Shown: piece by piece, positions 27,579 through 36,662 of the stretch | Layout of the letters: each line of letters opens with the position of its first letter | Numbering within the stretch: position 1 is the stretch's first letter | Assembly (NCBI GenBank): GCA_040220895.1 | Contig: JAVJVY010000012.1 | Location: forward strand, 14,176 to 78,175 | Source of the DNA: UBA11591 sp040220895 | Lineage (GTDB): Bacteria; Bacteroidota; Bacteroidia; Flavobacteriales_E; Vicingaceae | Direction: 5' to 3' | DNA: 64,000 nucleotides | Translations under genes and position numbers: made by a program | Notes under the pieces: generated by a model | Told to the model about the DNA's origin: nothing | Databases searched by the model: none | The model's input: only the letters and a program-made list of their open reading frames with translations

Positions 27579-28814
27579 TTACTCAAATTCAGATTCAAAG
27601 ATCTTGCGCACTTCCTTAATGGTTTCTTCTTCCAGATCTGTACGTTTTATCAGGTCTTCGATGCTCAGTTCTAATACACTTTTGGCGGTATCACAACCAA
27701 CTTTTTTCAACTCATCGATGATCCATTCGTCAATTTCATCTACAAATTCATCGAGTTCAACATCTTCCTGATTGCCATCCAATTCGCGGAAAACATCTAT
27801 TTCGTATCCAGTCAAAGAACCGGCCAATTTGATGTTGTGTCCACCTTTCCCTATGGCCAGGGATACCTGGTCTGGTTTCAGAAAGACTTCTGCTTTCTTT
27901 TCTTCCTCATTAATGTTGATCGAAGAAACCTTGGCCGGACTCAATGCCCTGCTAATAAACAATTGCAAATTGCCCGTGAAATTAATCACGTCTATATTTT
28001 CATTTCGCAATTCCCTGACGATTCCATGAATTCGCGAACCTTTCATGCCAACACAAGCTCCAACAGGATCAATTCGGTCGTCATAAGATTCCACGGCTAC
28101 TTTGGCTCGTTCACCCGGCTCTCTGACAATTTTCTTTATGGTGATCAATCCGTCAAAAACCTCGGGAACCTCAAGCTCAAACAAGCGCTCAAGAAAGACG
28201 GGCGAAACGCGTGAAAGTAGAACCAAAGGTTTGTTATTTTTCATTTCCACCTTGTCAACCACTGCTCGCAATGTATCTCCCTTTTTAAAGAAATCGCTCG
28301 GGATCTGTTCGGTGCGGGGAAGAATAAGTTCGTTTCCATCATCATCCAAAACGAGTAATTCTTTTTTCCAGATCTGATAAACCTCGCCGGTAATGATATC
28401 TCCTACCCTGTCCTTGTATTTTTTAAATAAATTATCCTTCTCTAATTCAAGAATCTTAGAGATCAGGTTTTGACGTAAAGCCAAGACAGACCGGCGGCCA
28501 AAATCCTCCAATTTAACTTCTTCAGATACTTCTTCCCCAACTTCAAAGTCGGGTTCTATTTTAACTGCTTCGGAATAGGCAATCTGAAGGTTTTCGTCTT
28601 CCAATTCCTTATCGTCAACAATTTCCCGGTTGCGCCATAACTCGAGGTCACCTTTATCAATATTAATGATGACATCAAAGTTTTCATCGGTACCGTAGCG
28701 CTTTTGGATCATTCCTCGAAATACTTCTTCGAGAATACTCATCATGGTGGCTCTGTCGATGTTTTTGAATTCCTTAAACTCCGAAAAGGATTCAATTAGG
28801 TTAATGCTTGCCAT
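27579..28814 (-). CDS. nusA: Transcription termination/antitermination factor NusA
   Basis: The 411-residue protein has the NusA N-terminal RNA-polymerase-binding domain, an S1 domain (GDIITGEVYQIWKKELLVLD), two KH domains (DPVGACVGMKGSRIHGIVREL and LAIGKGGHNIKLAG) and an acidic C-terminal helix-hairpin-helix tail. It influences pausing and termination. infB follows directly. rimP, which normally precedes nusA, is not here; the upstream neighbour is an efflux operon. Confidence 0.96.
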   Translation of the reverse strand: MASINLIESFSEFKEFKNIDRATMMSILEEVFRGMIQKRYGTDENFDVIINIDKGDLELWRNREIVDDKELEDENLQIAYSEAVKIEPDFEVGEEVSEEVKLEDFGRRSVLALRQNLISKILELEKDNLFKKYKDRVGDIITGEVYQIWKKELLVLDDDGNELILPRTEQIPSDFFKKGDTLRAVVDKVEMKNNKPLVLLSRVSPVFLERLFELEVPEVFDGLITIKKIVREPGERAKVAVESYDDRIDPVGACVGMKGSRIHGIVRELRNENIDVINFTGNLQLFISRALSPAKVSSININEEEKKAEVFLKPDQVSLAIGKGGHNIKLAGSLTGYEIDVFRELDGNQEDVELDEFVDEIDEWIIDELKKVGCDTAKSVLELSIEDLIKRTDLEEETIKEVRKIFESEFE

Positions 28815-28837
28815 TGCGTAACTTCAATTAGTGTTTA

Positions 28838-28845
28838 CAAAATTA
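28838..28845 (-). promoter_or_regulatory. Candidate -7 element of the nusA-infB promoter
   Basis: The minus strand reads TAATTTTG, matching TAnnTTTG, 24 nt upstream of the nusA ATG. A -33 TTG is not evident. It lies between the terminator of the efflux operon and nusA, so nusA must have its own promoter here. Confidence 0.4.
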
Positions 28846-28920
28846 TAACTTCTTTAGGATTAGGCCAGCCAGGGACATCTTTACTTTATTTCGGACCCTC
28901 AGCTTAAGCGATTAGAACCA

Positions 28921-28946
28921 TAAAAAGAGGGGACTGTTGTCCCCTC
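28921..28946 (-). terminator. Rho-independent terminator of the RND efflux operon
   Basis: GAGGGGAC and GTCCCCTC (28927-28934 and 28939-28946) form a perfect 8-bp stem with a TGTT loop. On the minus strand it is followed by TTTTTA, the right orientation to end transcription 40-60 nt after the TolC-like gene. Confidence 0.85.
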
Positions 28947-28988
28947 CCTTAGTATTCTATATTCAAATCCAATGCAAATGTAATTATT

Positions 28989-30362
28989 TTATTGATATTC
29001 TTCAAGAATGGTACCCGTTAATCGCATCAGTGCCACATCCGATTCCAGAAGGCTATACCGGGAGTTCAGCTCCTGAATGGCGGCATTCAAGTAGTTTAAT
29101 TGCACTACCCTGAAGTCAATCGAATTAATGGCGCCCAACTTGAATTTATCTTCACTGATATTAAGATTTAATTCAGCGGTTTCAAGTTTTATTTTATTTA
29201 TATCATAAATCCGCTTTCTGAAGACAAAATTGTCAAAATTGGTGTAAAGATCACGCCTGAGTTCTATAGTCATCTTGTCTATTTCCATGTTGGAAATGTC
29301 TTCGCGAAGATTTGCATTTTTGATGGCCGTCGATATGCGGTGTCCATTAAAGAGGTTGTACGTCAAAGTGAGTCCTAGTGCGTAGTTGGCATTACTGGTA
29401 TTGAGAATCTGATTTTCTACCGGGAGCGAGCGCAATTCTCCCAGGGTCTGATCAAAAAACAGGGCGTTGCTCTGATCCACGCGCCCCCAGCTTCCCGAAA
29501 CATTCCCCCCGAGAGAAATCTTAGGGTACAGTTCTGATCTGGCCAATTGTGCGTCGTACTTGACAACGCTCTGACTGATGTACTTTGTTCTTAGATCTGC
29601 ATTATTACTTAACATTTTTTCTTCAAGGCCCTTCAGGTCATAGTTTTCTACCGGTACTTGAATACGATCTGTCATTCGGTAGCGCTTGTTGAGATCCTCT
29701 ACGGCCATAAGCGTATTCAAGGTGCGTATAGCTTGAAGAAAAGCCAATTCCTGGTTGATGAAATTCACCGAATCGGTCAGGTAATTTCCTTCTTCCAGCA
29801 AGAGATCGGTGGTGATGGCGGCCCCATATTCTTTCTTTAAACGCACATAGTTGTAGCGATCGCGACTGAGCCACAGGGATTTTTGAAGGACCTCGAGCCG
29901 TTCGGCTTCGAGGCTCACCAGGTAATAAGCAAAAACGATGGCTTGAATGGTATTTGAAACAATGATTGAAGCATTTCCTTCGCTTTCCAACTGAAGACCG
30001 TCGTACCTTTTCTTTGAAATATCGGCTTTAAATCCTTCAAAAAGCATCCAATTGAGCGAAACCGAGGGACTAAGATTACTCGAGATAATGATTCCCTGTG
30101 GTTGAAAAGGACTTGCGGTTTGAATCTGATCATTGGCGTTGTTATTTTGACCAAGGCCTAGTTGCAGTGAGGGCCACCTACCCGCCTCTCCCAGGTTGTT
30201 TTGATTGGAGGCCACCTCCACTGCAGCCCGGCTAATATTGATGTCGTAATTGTTTTTTAACCCCAGTTGTATGGCACCGGCCAGAGATAATTCTTCTTGT
30301 GCCAAAAGTTGCATTGAAAACAAGAAGCTGCAGAAGCAAACCAAGATCCTGACAACCATCAT
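28989..30362 (-). CDS. TolC-family outer-membrane efflux protein
   Basis: The 457-residue product has a signal peptide (ending LLAQ) and two repeats of the outer-membrane efflux protein fold: LSLAGAIQLGLKNNYDINIS opens the first, and NLNISEDKFKLGAINSIDFR lies in the second. It would form the outer-membrane channel of the tripartite pump encoded upstream. The start overlaps the RND stop as ATGA (Met2 at 30359 is an alternative). A strong terminator follows. Confidence 0.92.
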   Translation of the reverse strand: MMVVRILVCFCSFLFSMQLLAQEELSLAGAIQLGLKNNYDINISRAAVEVASNQNNLGEAGRWPSLQLGLGQNNNANDQIQTASPFQPQGIIISSNLSPSVSLNWMLFEGFKADISKKRYDGLQLESEGNASIIVSNTIQAIVFAYYLVSLEAERLEVLQKSLWLSRDRYNYVRLKKEYGAAITTDLLLEEGNYLTDSVNFINQELAFLQAIRTLNTLMAVEDLNKRYRMTDRIQVPVENYDLKGLEEKMLSNNADLRTKYISQSVVKYDAQLARSELYPKISLGGNVSGSWGRVDQSNALFFDQTLGELRSLPVENQILNTSNANYALGLTLTYNLFNGHRISTAIKNANLREDISNMEIDKMTIELRRDLYTNFDNFVFRKRIYDINKIKLETAELNLNISEDKFKLGAINSIDFRVVQLNYLNAAIQELNSRYSLLESDVALMRLTGTILEEYQ

Positions 30363-33300
30363 ACGCTATCTATTTCCGCCAGCCTTTTTACATGGACCAA
30401 GGTGGGTTCTACTTCTTCCTTAGATGGTTTGCTGCCCGTCCATGTCCATTTAAAGATTCGCTTCAGGTCGTTCATCGTGAGAATAAGAGCCGGAAGAAAA
30501 ACCAGGATGAAGAAGGTTCCAAAAAGCACACCGTAGGCTACTGAAACACCCATTGGAATGAGGAACTGTGCCTGAAAACTAGTTTCTAAAATCAAAGGAT
30601 AAAGACCTGCGATGGTGGTAATGGAGGTCAGAATGATCGGTCTGAAACGAGCGATGCCCGCATTGTAAACCGCCGTTTGAATGTTCTGGCCTTTTTTCAA
30701 ATTGCGATTGAAGGTATCGAGGTAAACAACGGCGTCATTGACGAGTATTCCCATAAGGGCGATCATACCCCAGGCACTGAGGGTAGAGACCGGCATGCCT
30801 TCAATGCCGTGACCCAAAATGGCTCCGAAAATACCGGCAGGAATAACCATGATGATCAAGAATGCCTGGTAAAAGGAATTAAAGTTGAGCGATATCACCA
30901 ACAACATGAGAAATATCGCAATTAGCATTAAGTATTGCATAGAGGCAGTCGATTTTTGTGCCCTGCGTTGCTGCCCCATGTATTCAACGGTGATGCCGGG
31001 ATACAGTGATTTCAATTTGGGTATGATGTTGGCCTTGACCGAGCCTAAAATGTCGGTGGTTGAAGCATAGGCATCTGCCTGATCTGCGTCTATGCGAATC
31101 TCTCTGGCCCCATCAAAATGCCTGATATTTACTTCTCCCCGGTCTATGTCGTAGTCAACCAATTGTTCAATCGGGAATAGTTGGCCGGAAGGTGTTCTTA
31201 CGCGCATCTTTTCCAATCCGCTCAAACTACTTCTGTCAGCTTCGGGATAACGCACCCATACACGGACTTCTTCCGTGCCTACGATCAATCGCTGAACTTC
31301 ATCGCCGAAAAATCCCTGCCTGATCTGTCGCGAGATTTCACCGTGGTTCAATCCCAACATATAGGCCTGTGGCTTCAGTTTAATGAGTATCTCGCGCTTA
31401 CCCAAACCGGCATTATCGGTTACATCCTTTAATTCCGGCATTTTGTTCAATTCACTTTTCAAGTAAGTATTGGCCTCTTTTATTTCCCTGAAATCCTTTC
31501 CTCTTAAAGAAATTGAGACGGGTTTTCCCCATCGGTGCTCACCTCCTACAATAAATTTTTCAGCATCTTTTACCTCACCGATTTTGTCTCTGACCCTTCG
31601 AACGATCTCAAAACTCGAAACACTTTTTCCTTCAACATCAAGTGAAACCCTGATCATTCCGGTGTTGGCTCCCGTTTCACCGAGGCTTTCGGTACTGCCA
31701 ACCTGAACAGTCGTGTAAGTGATCAAGGTATCGCCTGTTTCTTCTATCAGTTCGCGATTTACTTCCTGTACTTTTTCGTGAGCGAAATCCAGGAAAGCCT
31801 TGGTCTTGTCTTCGCGTTCGCCCGGTTTGAATGCCACCTCTACTTTAAAATCATCGAATGGAATAGCAGGAAAGAAGGTGGTCTTGATCACATTTTGAGA
31901 AAGCAATACAATGACAATGACAATAAAGATTAATGGAGCAAAGAATGATTTTCGAGGGTTGGAAACAACCCAGCGCAACATGTAGCCATAGATCTCTTCG
32001 CGCATGTAAGCCACTCCTTTATCGATCTTCGCTCTGAAACTCGCGGCTCTTCCTTTCTTGGTTTTCAAAATCGACTTACTGGAAAGGTGAGATGGTAAGA
32101 TCAAAAATGCCTCGATAAGGCTAAAAAGTAAAGAGGCAATGACCACAAAAGCCATTTGCGCGATCATCTCCATTTCCTGAATAAAGAATAAAACAGAAAA
32201 AGCAATAACGGTTGTAAGGATGGAAGTAAATACGGCCGGCAATACCTCGACCGTTCCTTCAAGAGCTGCCAGGTGTGGCGGTTTTCCCCGCTCGTAGTGG
32301 GAATAGATATTTTCGGCTATTACAATTCCATCGTCCACCAGAATACCAACCACCAGAATCATACCAAACAAGGAGATCATATTGATTGTCATTCCGTAGA
32401 AAGAGCCAATAATGAACATGCCAAGAAAGGAAAATGGGATTCCAAAGGCCACCCAAAAAGACAAGCGCAAACTCAAGAACAGACCCAGGGTAATCAGCAC
32501 AAGCAGCAATCCCATCAGTCCGTTTCTCATCAGCAGTTCTATCCGGTCGTTCAGCATGTCATTAAAATCGAACATAATGGACATGTTCAGATCCTTGTTC
32601 TTCTTGTTGTAATCGGCCACGTAATCCTTAATGAAATCCGAGATGGCCCCCAGATCTTCGGAAGGCAATTTAGTGACGTAGAAAACGACGTTTCTTTTCC
32701 CATTCAGGTAAGATTCCATGGGTGAATCTGAAAACTGATAGTTGATGTCGGCTACATCGCCAATCTTAAGATATTGTCCATCGGGCAATGCCCTTAGAAT
32801 GATGTTTTCCAATTCGTCACTTTCGATGGTCTTTGCCTTGGATCTGATGATAAGTTCTTCGGTGGCTGTTTTGATCATCCCTGCAGAAATGTCGCGGTTA
32901 TTAGTCCTTATGGCGTTAGCCACTTCGTCGAAGGTCAGGTTGTACCTCAGTAGATCATCTTCCCGAACTTCAATGGAGAATTCGGTTACCGGATAACCAA
33001 TGATCTTAACCTGTGAAATCTTTCCGCTGTTCAACAGATCGTCTTCCACGGCTTCGGCGGCTGCTTTTAATTTGAATCGATCTACATCGCCCGAAATGGA
33101 AACGAAGGCAACGTTGGCGGCCATTCCATTCGTTTTTTGAGCCACAACAATGGGGCGCTCGGCACCATCGGGGAAGGAAGAGATTCCGTCAATGGCGTTC
33201 TTCACCTCGGTAGTCACTTCGTCCAGGTCTTCATCCTGGTATGTTTTTATCACAACGCTTGCCGTATTTTCAGAAGAAGTTGAATAGGTCTCCTCGATAC

Positions 33301-33529
33301 CGGCGATTCCTTTTAATGATTCTTCGATCTTCACCGTGATGCCTTCTTCCATTTCCTCGGGGGAAGCTCCTGGATAAAAAACTGAAATTGTGATGCGCGT
33401 TGGTTCGAGTTCCGGGAAGAAGGAACTCGACATATTAAAAAGACTGAAAGCCCCAAAAATGATGGTCAGAAAAATCAAGGCATTGGCCCATATGGGTTGC
33501 CTGATAAAAAAATCAATGACCTTATTCAT
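30359..33529 (-). CDS. RND-family efflux transporter (AcrB-like inner-membrane pump)
   Basis: The 1056-residue protein has twelve predicted membrane helices and two large periplasmic loops, as in AcrB-type pumps. The start helix IDFFIRQPIWANAL is typical. The proton-relay aspartate pair is present in TM4 (GILVDDGIVIAENIY). The ATG at 33529 (MNKVIDFF) is preferred to an upstream start. It overlaps the end of the membrane fusion protein gene by 8 nt and the start of the tolC-like gene by 4 nt. The presence of the relay pair favours drug or organic-compound efflux; the substrate cannot be read from sequence. Confidence 0.94.
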   Translation of the reverse strand: MNKVIDFFIRQPIWANALIFLTIIFGAFSLFNMSSSFFPELEPTRITISVFYPGASPEEMEEGITVKIEESLKGIAGIEETYSTSSENTASVVIKTYQDEDLDEVTTEVKNAIDGISSFPDGAERPIVVAQKTNGMAANVAFVSISGDVDRFKLKAAAEAVEDDLLNSGKISQVKIIGYPVTEFSIEVREDDLLRYNLTFDEVANAIRTNNRDISAGMIKTATEELIIRSKAKTIESDELENIILRALPDGQYLKIGDVADINYQFSDSPMESYLNGKRNVVFYVTKLPSEDLGAISDFIKDYVADYNKKNKDLNMSIMFDFNDMLNDRIELLMRNGLMGLLLVLITLGLFLSLRLSFWVAFGIPFSFLGMFIIGSFYGMTINMISLFGMILVVGILVDDGIVIAENIYSHYERGKPPHLAALEGTVEVLPAVFTSILTTVIAFSVLFFIQEMEMIAQMAFVVIASLLFSLIEAFLILPSHLSSKSILKTKKGRAASFRAKIDKGVAYMREEIYGYMLRWVVSNPRKSFFAPLIFIVIVIVLLSQNVIKTTFFPAIPFDDFKVEVAFKPGEREDKTKAFLDFAHEKVQEVNRELIEETGDTLITYTTVQVGSTESLGETGANTGMIRVSLDVEGKSVSSFEIVRRVRDKIGEVKDAEKFIVGGEHRWGKPVSISLRGKDFREIKEANTYLKSELNKMPELKDVTDNAGLGKREILIKLKPQAYMLGLNHGEISRQIRQGFFGDEVQRLIVGTEEVRVWVRYPEADRSSLSGLEKMRVRTPSGQLFPIEQLVDYDIDRGEVNIRHFDGAREIRIDADQADAYASTTDILGSVKANIIPKLKSLYPGITVEYMGQQRRAQKSTASMQYLMLIAIFLMLLVISLNFNSFYQAFLIIMVIPAGIFGAILGHGIEGMPVSTLSAWGMIALMGILVNDAVVYLDTFNRNLKKGQNIQTAVYNAGIARFRPIILTSITTIAGLYPLILETSFQAQFLIPMGVSVAYGVLFGTFFILVFLPALILTMNDLKRIFKWTWTGSKPSKEEVEPTLVHVKRLAEIDSV

Positions 33530-34652
33530 TCGACGATATTTTTCGCACAATCATGCTATCAACGGGATTTGACAGGGCTTCAATCACCACGTCTTCTCCA
33601 TCATTCAGCCCTCCCAGATAAGCGAATTGCTCATCCTTGGCCCTGATTTCGACGGTCTTTCGAACCAACAGGGAATCGCTCGCCACAATGAATACTTCTG
33701 ACTTTCCAACCAAGGCCTTTCTGGGTACTTTCACCACCTCTTTCAAAGTGTCTGCCTGGATCTCGAGTTCCACATACATGCCGTCGTAGATCTTTTCTGC
33801 CGCTTTGCTATTCAGACCAATAAAGATGTCTACCGACTGAGTATTGGGGTTTACATATCTTCCAATTCGAACAATTTTTCCTTGATAGACAACCGCCTTG
33901 TCAGTGCTGTTTGCTTGCACCACATCGCCAATGTCAAGCAAAATGGCCTCCTCAACACTAACAGGCATTTCTACCTCTAAGTTTCCTGTTTGAATAATAC
34001 GTGCGATCTGACTTCCTGGATTTACCACAGATCCAAACTCTGAAATGACATCTACCAGGCTACCGTCAAAAGGGGCTACAATATTGAATTTATCGAGCAT
34101 TTCTTCATCGGCCTTGATGGAATAATACTCGCCCAGTATGTTTCTGGATGCCACGTAAGTTTTTTCTTTGACACTTGAAATTTCAGGTAGTTCAGGTAAA
34201 TCTTTGGTCACCTCTATGCCTTCAAAAAAGGCCTCCCACTTTCGAAAAGACGCGGGGTAATCTATTTTGATGTCGGGTATTGCGGTTGCAATAAGGGTCA
34301 GGTAATTACTCTTGCGCGCTTGCAATTTCAATCCCATTTCAGTATCGTTTATACGGCATATTAATTGGCCTTGTTTAAAAGCAGTTCCCGGTTTCAGCGC
34401 AATTTGACCGGGCATCAGTTTGCCCTGTACTTCAGCCACGAGCATGACATTCCGCGATGAACCAACCCTGCCATTACTCCTGATAACATACGACTCATTG
34501 GTGTTAAGTACCTTCTCGGTTCTAACGTAGGTGACTTCCTTCTTTTGCTGTTCGAGCTTCTCGGCTGGCTTTCCACCGCCTGAAAGGGCGATAACGATCA
34601 ATGTGATGATGGTCAATAAACTGCCCAGAATAATTATTTGTCTTTTTTTCAT
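33522..34652 (-). CDS. Periplasmic membrane-fusion (HlyD/AcrA-type) subunit of the efflux pump
   Basis: The 376-residue protein has an N-terminal membrane anchor (IIILGSLLTIITLIVIAL), a barrel-sandwich lipoyl-like domain in two halves (VMLVAEVQGKLMPGQIALKPG and NIVAPFDGSLVDVISEFGSVV), and a beta-barrel plus C-terminal domain. It links the RND pump to the outer-membrane channel. It is first in the three-gene operon. Confidence 0.93.
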   Translation of the reverse strand: MKKRQIIILGSLLTIITLIVIALSGGGKPAEKLEQQKKEVTYVRTEKVLNTNESYVIRSNGRVGSSRNVMLVAEVQGKLMPGQIALKPGTAFKQGQLICRINDTEMGLKLQARKSNYLTLIATAIPDIKIDYPASFRKWEAFFEGIEVTKDLPELPEISSVKEKTYVASRNILGEYYSIKADEEMLDKFNIVAPFDGSLVDVISEFGSVVNPGSQIARIIQTGNLEVEMPVSVEEAILLDIGDVVQANSTDKAVVYQGKIVRIGRYVNPNTQSVDIFIGLNSKAAEKIYDGMYVELEIQADTLKEVVKVPRKALVGKSEVFIVASDSLLVRKTVEIRAKDEQFAYLGGLNDGEDVVIEALSNPVDSMIVRKISSNE

Positions 34653-34665
34653 GGCAAATGGATTG

Positions 34666-34673
34666 CAAATGTA
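34666..34673 (-). promoter_or_regulatory. Candidate -7 element of the efflux operon promoter
   Basis: The minus strand reads TACATTTG, matching TAnnTTTG, 14 nt upstream of the membrane-fusion gene start. No TTG is seen at the expected -33 spacing. Confidence 0.4.
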
Positions 34674-34792
34674 AGCGGAAAAGGTGTCATTACATTGATA
34701 TTACATAAACGGAATTATTGGAGGCTGAATGGGCGAAAAAAGTGGCCGAAGGAAGTGAGTTAACTGATCTAAAATCAATTGTAATCAGAACA

Positions 34793-35470
34793 TTAGATTC
34801 CCCAATCAAAGGCAACGGAAATCGAAAATGAACGGTTATAGAGCGCACCGGTATAGGCAATATCATCATTCACATCAACCAGTCCATGGGAGTAGCGAAA
34901 GGTGAATTTTACGCCCGTTCTATCTGACATCGGGATAGCTGTTCCAACACCAATATTTATACCTGCATCGTATGATTTATACAACAATGGCTGGTAAGGT
35001 GTCATGGATTTAAATCCAGATTCAATGGATTGGTATCGCGCGAGCGGAATCTCGGAAAAATAGTGTTCGGTGAACAGGCTATAAAACCCCCCGGCCTCCA
35101 CGAAAAAACTTCCGCTGGATGGGTGTAATTCAATCATCAATGGAAGGGTCCAATAGTATAATACGCTATGTACTTTCTCATCGCGAACAGCGCTCCCGTT
35201 CTCGTCCAAAAGGGTTGAAAGGCGGGCGGCACCTTTACTCTCGTAAATGATTCCCGTTGACACATGGGTAGCTGAAGACAAGATTTCTCCGATATAGGCC
35301 TGGTAATTCAGGCCGATTCCAATTCGACCGGCGCTTTCAAAGGGTGATCCGCTGGCCTCGTCATAAACGAAGGTTGAGCGCTTGTAAGACGCCTCAATTC
35401 CTATAATGTGTTGAGCAAATCCACACAAAGCCGTGCTTGTGATCAAAAACAAAGTGGTAATGAGTTTCAT
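34793..35470 (-). CDS. Outer-membrane beta-barrel protein, function unknown
   Basis: The 225-residue product has a signal peptide (MKLITTLFLITSTALCGFAQ) and alternating-residue strands ending in SFSISVAFDWGI, the terminal aromatic strand of a small outer-membrane barrel. Segments such as IGIGLNYQAYIGEIL and KFTFRYSHGLVDVND resemble PorT-like/outer-membrane beta-barrel domains of Bacteroidota. It stands alone, with 140 nt to the efflux operon and about 210 nt to divergent meaB. No specific role is apparent. Confidence 0.8.
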   Translation of the reverse strand: MKLITTLFLITSTALCGFAQHIIGIEASYKRSTFVYDEASGSPFESAGRIGIGLNYQAYIGEILSSATHVSTGIIYESKGAARLSTLLDENGSAVRDEKVHSVLYYWTLPLMIELHPSSGSFFVEAGGFYSLFTEHYFSEIPLARYQSIESGFKSMTPYQPLLYKSYDAGINIGVGTAIPMSDRTGVKFTFRYSHGLVDVNDDIAYTGALYNRSFSISVAFDWGI

Positions 35471-35512
35471 AACGAGGGGCTAATTTAGGATAAACCCTTT
35501 TGATGTATGAGG

Positions 35513-35532
35513 CCTGCCTGCCGGTAGGCAGG
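35513..35532. repeat. REP-like palindrome CCTGCCTGCCGGTAGGCAGG
   Basis: A 20-bp near-perfect palindrome (one mismatched pair) in the gap between the outer-membrane barrel gene and meaB. A sequence of the same design (CCTGCCCGCCGTAGCGGG) lies at 45402 inside the broken tRNA copy. Palindromes of this design are dispersed in some Bacteroidota genomes. Confidence 0.6.
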
Positions 35533-35583
35533 TATGAGGTATGATGTATGATTTATGAGGTGTGAGGTGTGACTTATGAGGTA
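35533..35583. repeat. Degenerate tandem repeat around TATGAGGT/TATGATGT
   Basis: About 50 nt made of imperfect short units such as TATGAGG, TATGATG and TGTGAGG, directly after the REP-like palindrome. It is probably slippage-generated. The remaining bases to meaB hold only its promoter. Confidence 0.55.
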
Positions 35584-35649
35584 GAGCACAATGGGGAAGG
35601 TTGCTTCGGCTAATTTATATTTTGTAAAATCATCAATTCTTCATTAAGC

Positions 35650-35657
35650 TATATTTG
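35650..35657 (+). promoter_or_regulatory. Candidate meaB -7 element
   Basis: TATATTTG matches TAnnTTTG. It covers a possible TTG start at 35655, so the real start must be downstream, at GTG 35673 or ATG 35682. The closest upstream TTTG (35621) is 25 nt away, longer than ideal. Confidence 0.4.
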
Positions 35658-35681
35658 CTTAAAGATTCCGTCGTGCTTGAA

Positions 35682-36662
35682 ATGTCTACTCATGAACTCA
35701 TCGATCGCCTAAAAAACGGCGAACGGCATGCCCTGGCCAGAGCCATTACCCTAGCCGAAAGCACGCGTGAAGATCACCAGGATACCGCCGAAGTCATCAT
35801 GGATGCTTGTATGGACAGGACCGGGAAGTCCTTGCGTATTGGCATAACTGGAGTGCCCGGAGTGGGAAAATCCACCTTCATTGAATCATTCGGTAACTAC
35901 CTTATTGATGAAAGAGGGAAAAAAGTAGCCGTCATTGCGGTGGATCCAAGCAGTAAAAAAAGCAAGGGTAGCATTCTGGGCGACAAGACGCGCATGTCGA
36001 CCCTTGCCGCAAGTGCAAATTCCTTTATCAGGCCAAGCCCATCTTCAGGAAGCATGGGTGGCATAGGCCTGGCATCAAGGGAAGTTATTCTGCTTTGTGA
36101 AGCTGCCGGATACGATATTGTGCTAGTAGAAACCGTCGGAGTTGGGCAATCAGAAACAGAAGTCAAGGACATTGTGGATTTTTTTATGCTCCTAATGCTC
36201 CCCGGCGCAGGCGATGAATTACAGGGAATCAAACGCGGCATCATTGAACTTTCGGATGCAATTTTCATCAATAAGGCAGACGGAGACAATCTTCTTAAAG
36301 CCAAGCAGGCAAAGGCCTCCTACACATCGGCACTGCAGCTTTTCCCGTCAAGTGAAAGCGGATGGCAAACAGCCGTTGAACTTTGTTCAGGCCAGGAAGG
36401 CATCAACCTTGACCTGGCTTGGGAAATGATCTTGAAATACATTGAATTGACAAGAAAAAACGGCTACTTTGAGAAATTCCGGCAAAAACAGTTAGAGGAC
36501 TGGTTTAAATACGCCACAGAAAGCAGAATCTTAAGCAAATTTCATCACAAAAAGAATTTTGAAAGTCTCCTTTCAGATTACCGTAAGCGCGTATTAGGCA
36601 ATAAACTTTCGCCAAGAAAAGCCAGCCGTTTATTCGTCGAAGAGCTTAATGCCCAGAAATAA
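35682..36662 (+). CDS. meaB: MeaB/ArgK-type G-protein chaperone of methylmalonyl-CoA mutase
   Basis: The 326-residue GTPase protects and reloads the B12-dependent methylmalonyl-CoA mutase. The P-loop GVPGVGKST, the DPSSKKSKGSILGDKTRM switch region, ETVGVGQSE and the NKADG base-recognition motif are all present. The ATG at 35682 fits the promoter position. The mutase genes are not in this window. Its 3' end overlaps convergent wecB by 17 nt. Confidence 0.93.
   Translation: MSTHELIDRLKNGERHALARAITLAESTREDHQDTAEVIMDACMDRTGKSLRIGITGVPGVGKSTFIESFGNYLIDERGKKVAVIAVDPSSKKSKGSILGDKTRMSTLAASANSFIRPSPSSGSMGGIGLASREVILLCEAAGYDIVLVETVGVGQSETEVKDIVDFFMLLMLPGAGDELQGIKRGIIELSDAIFINKADGDNLLKAKQAKASYTSALQLFPSSESGWQTAVELCSGQEGINLDLAWEMILKYIELTRKNGYFEKFRQKQLEDWFKYATESRILSKFHHKKNFESLLSDYRKRVLGNKLSPRKASRLFVEELNAQK

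Noticed and set aside
30359..33529. Heavy-metal (CusA-type) assignment for the RND pump
   Set aside because: The TM4 DD pair and general features fit the HAE/AcrB-like group; no Met cluster for Cu/Ag was recognised, so the substrate is left open.
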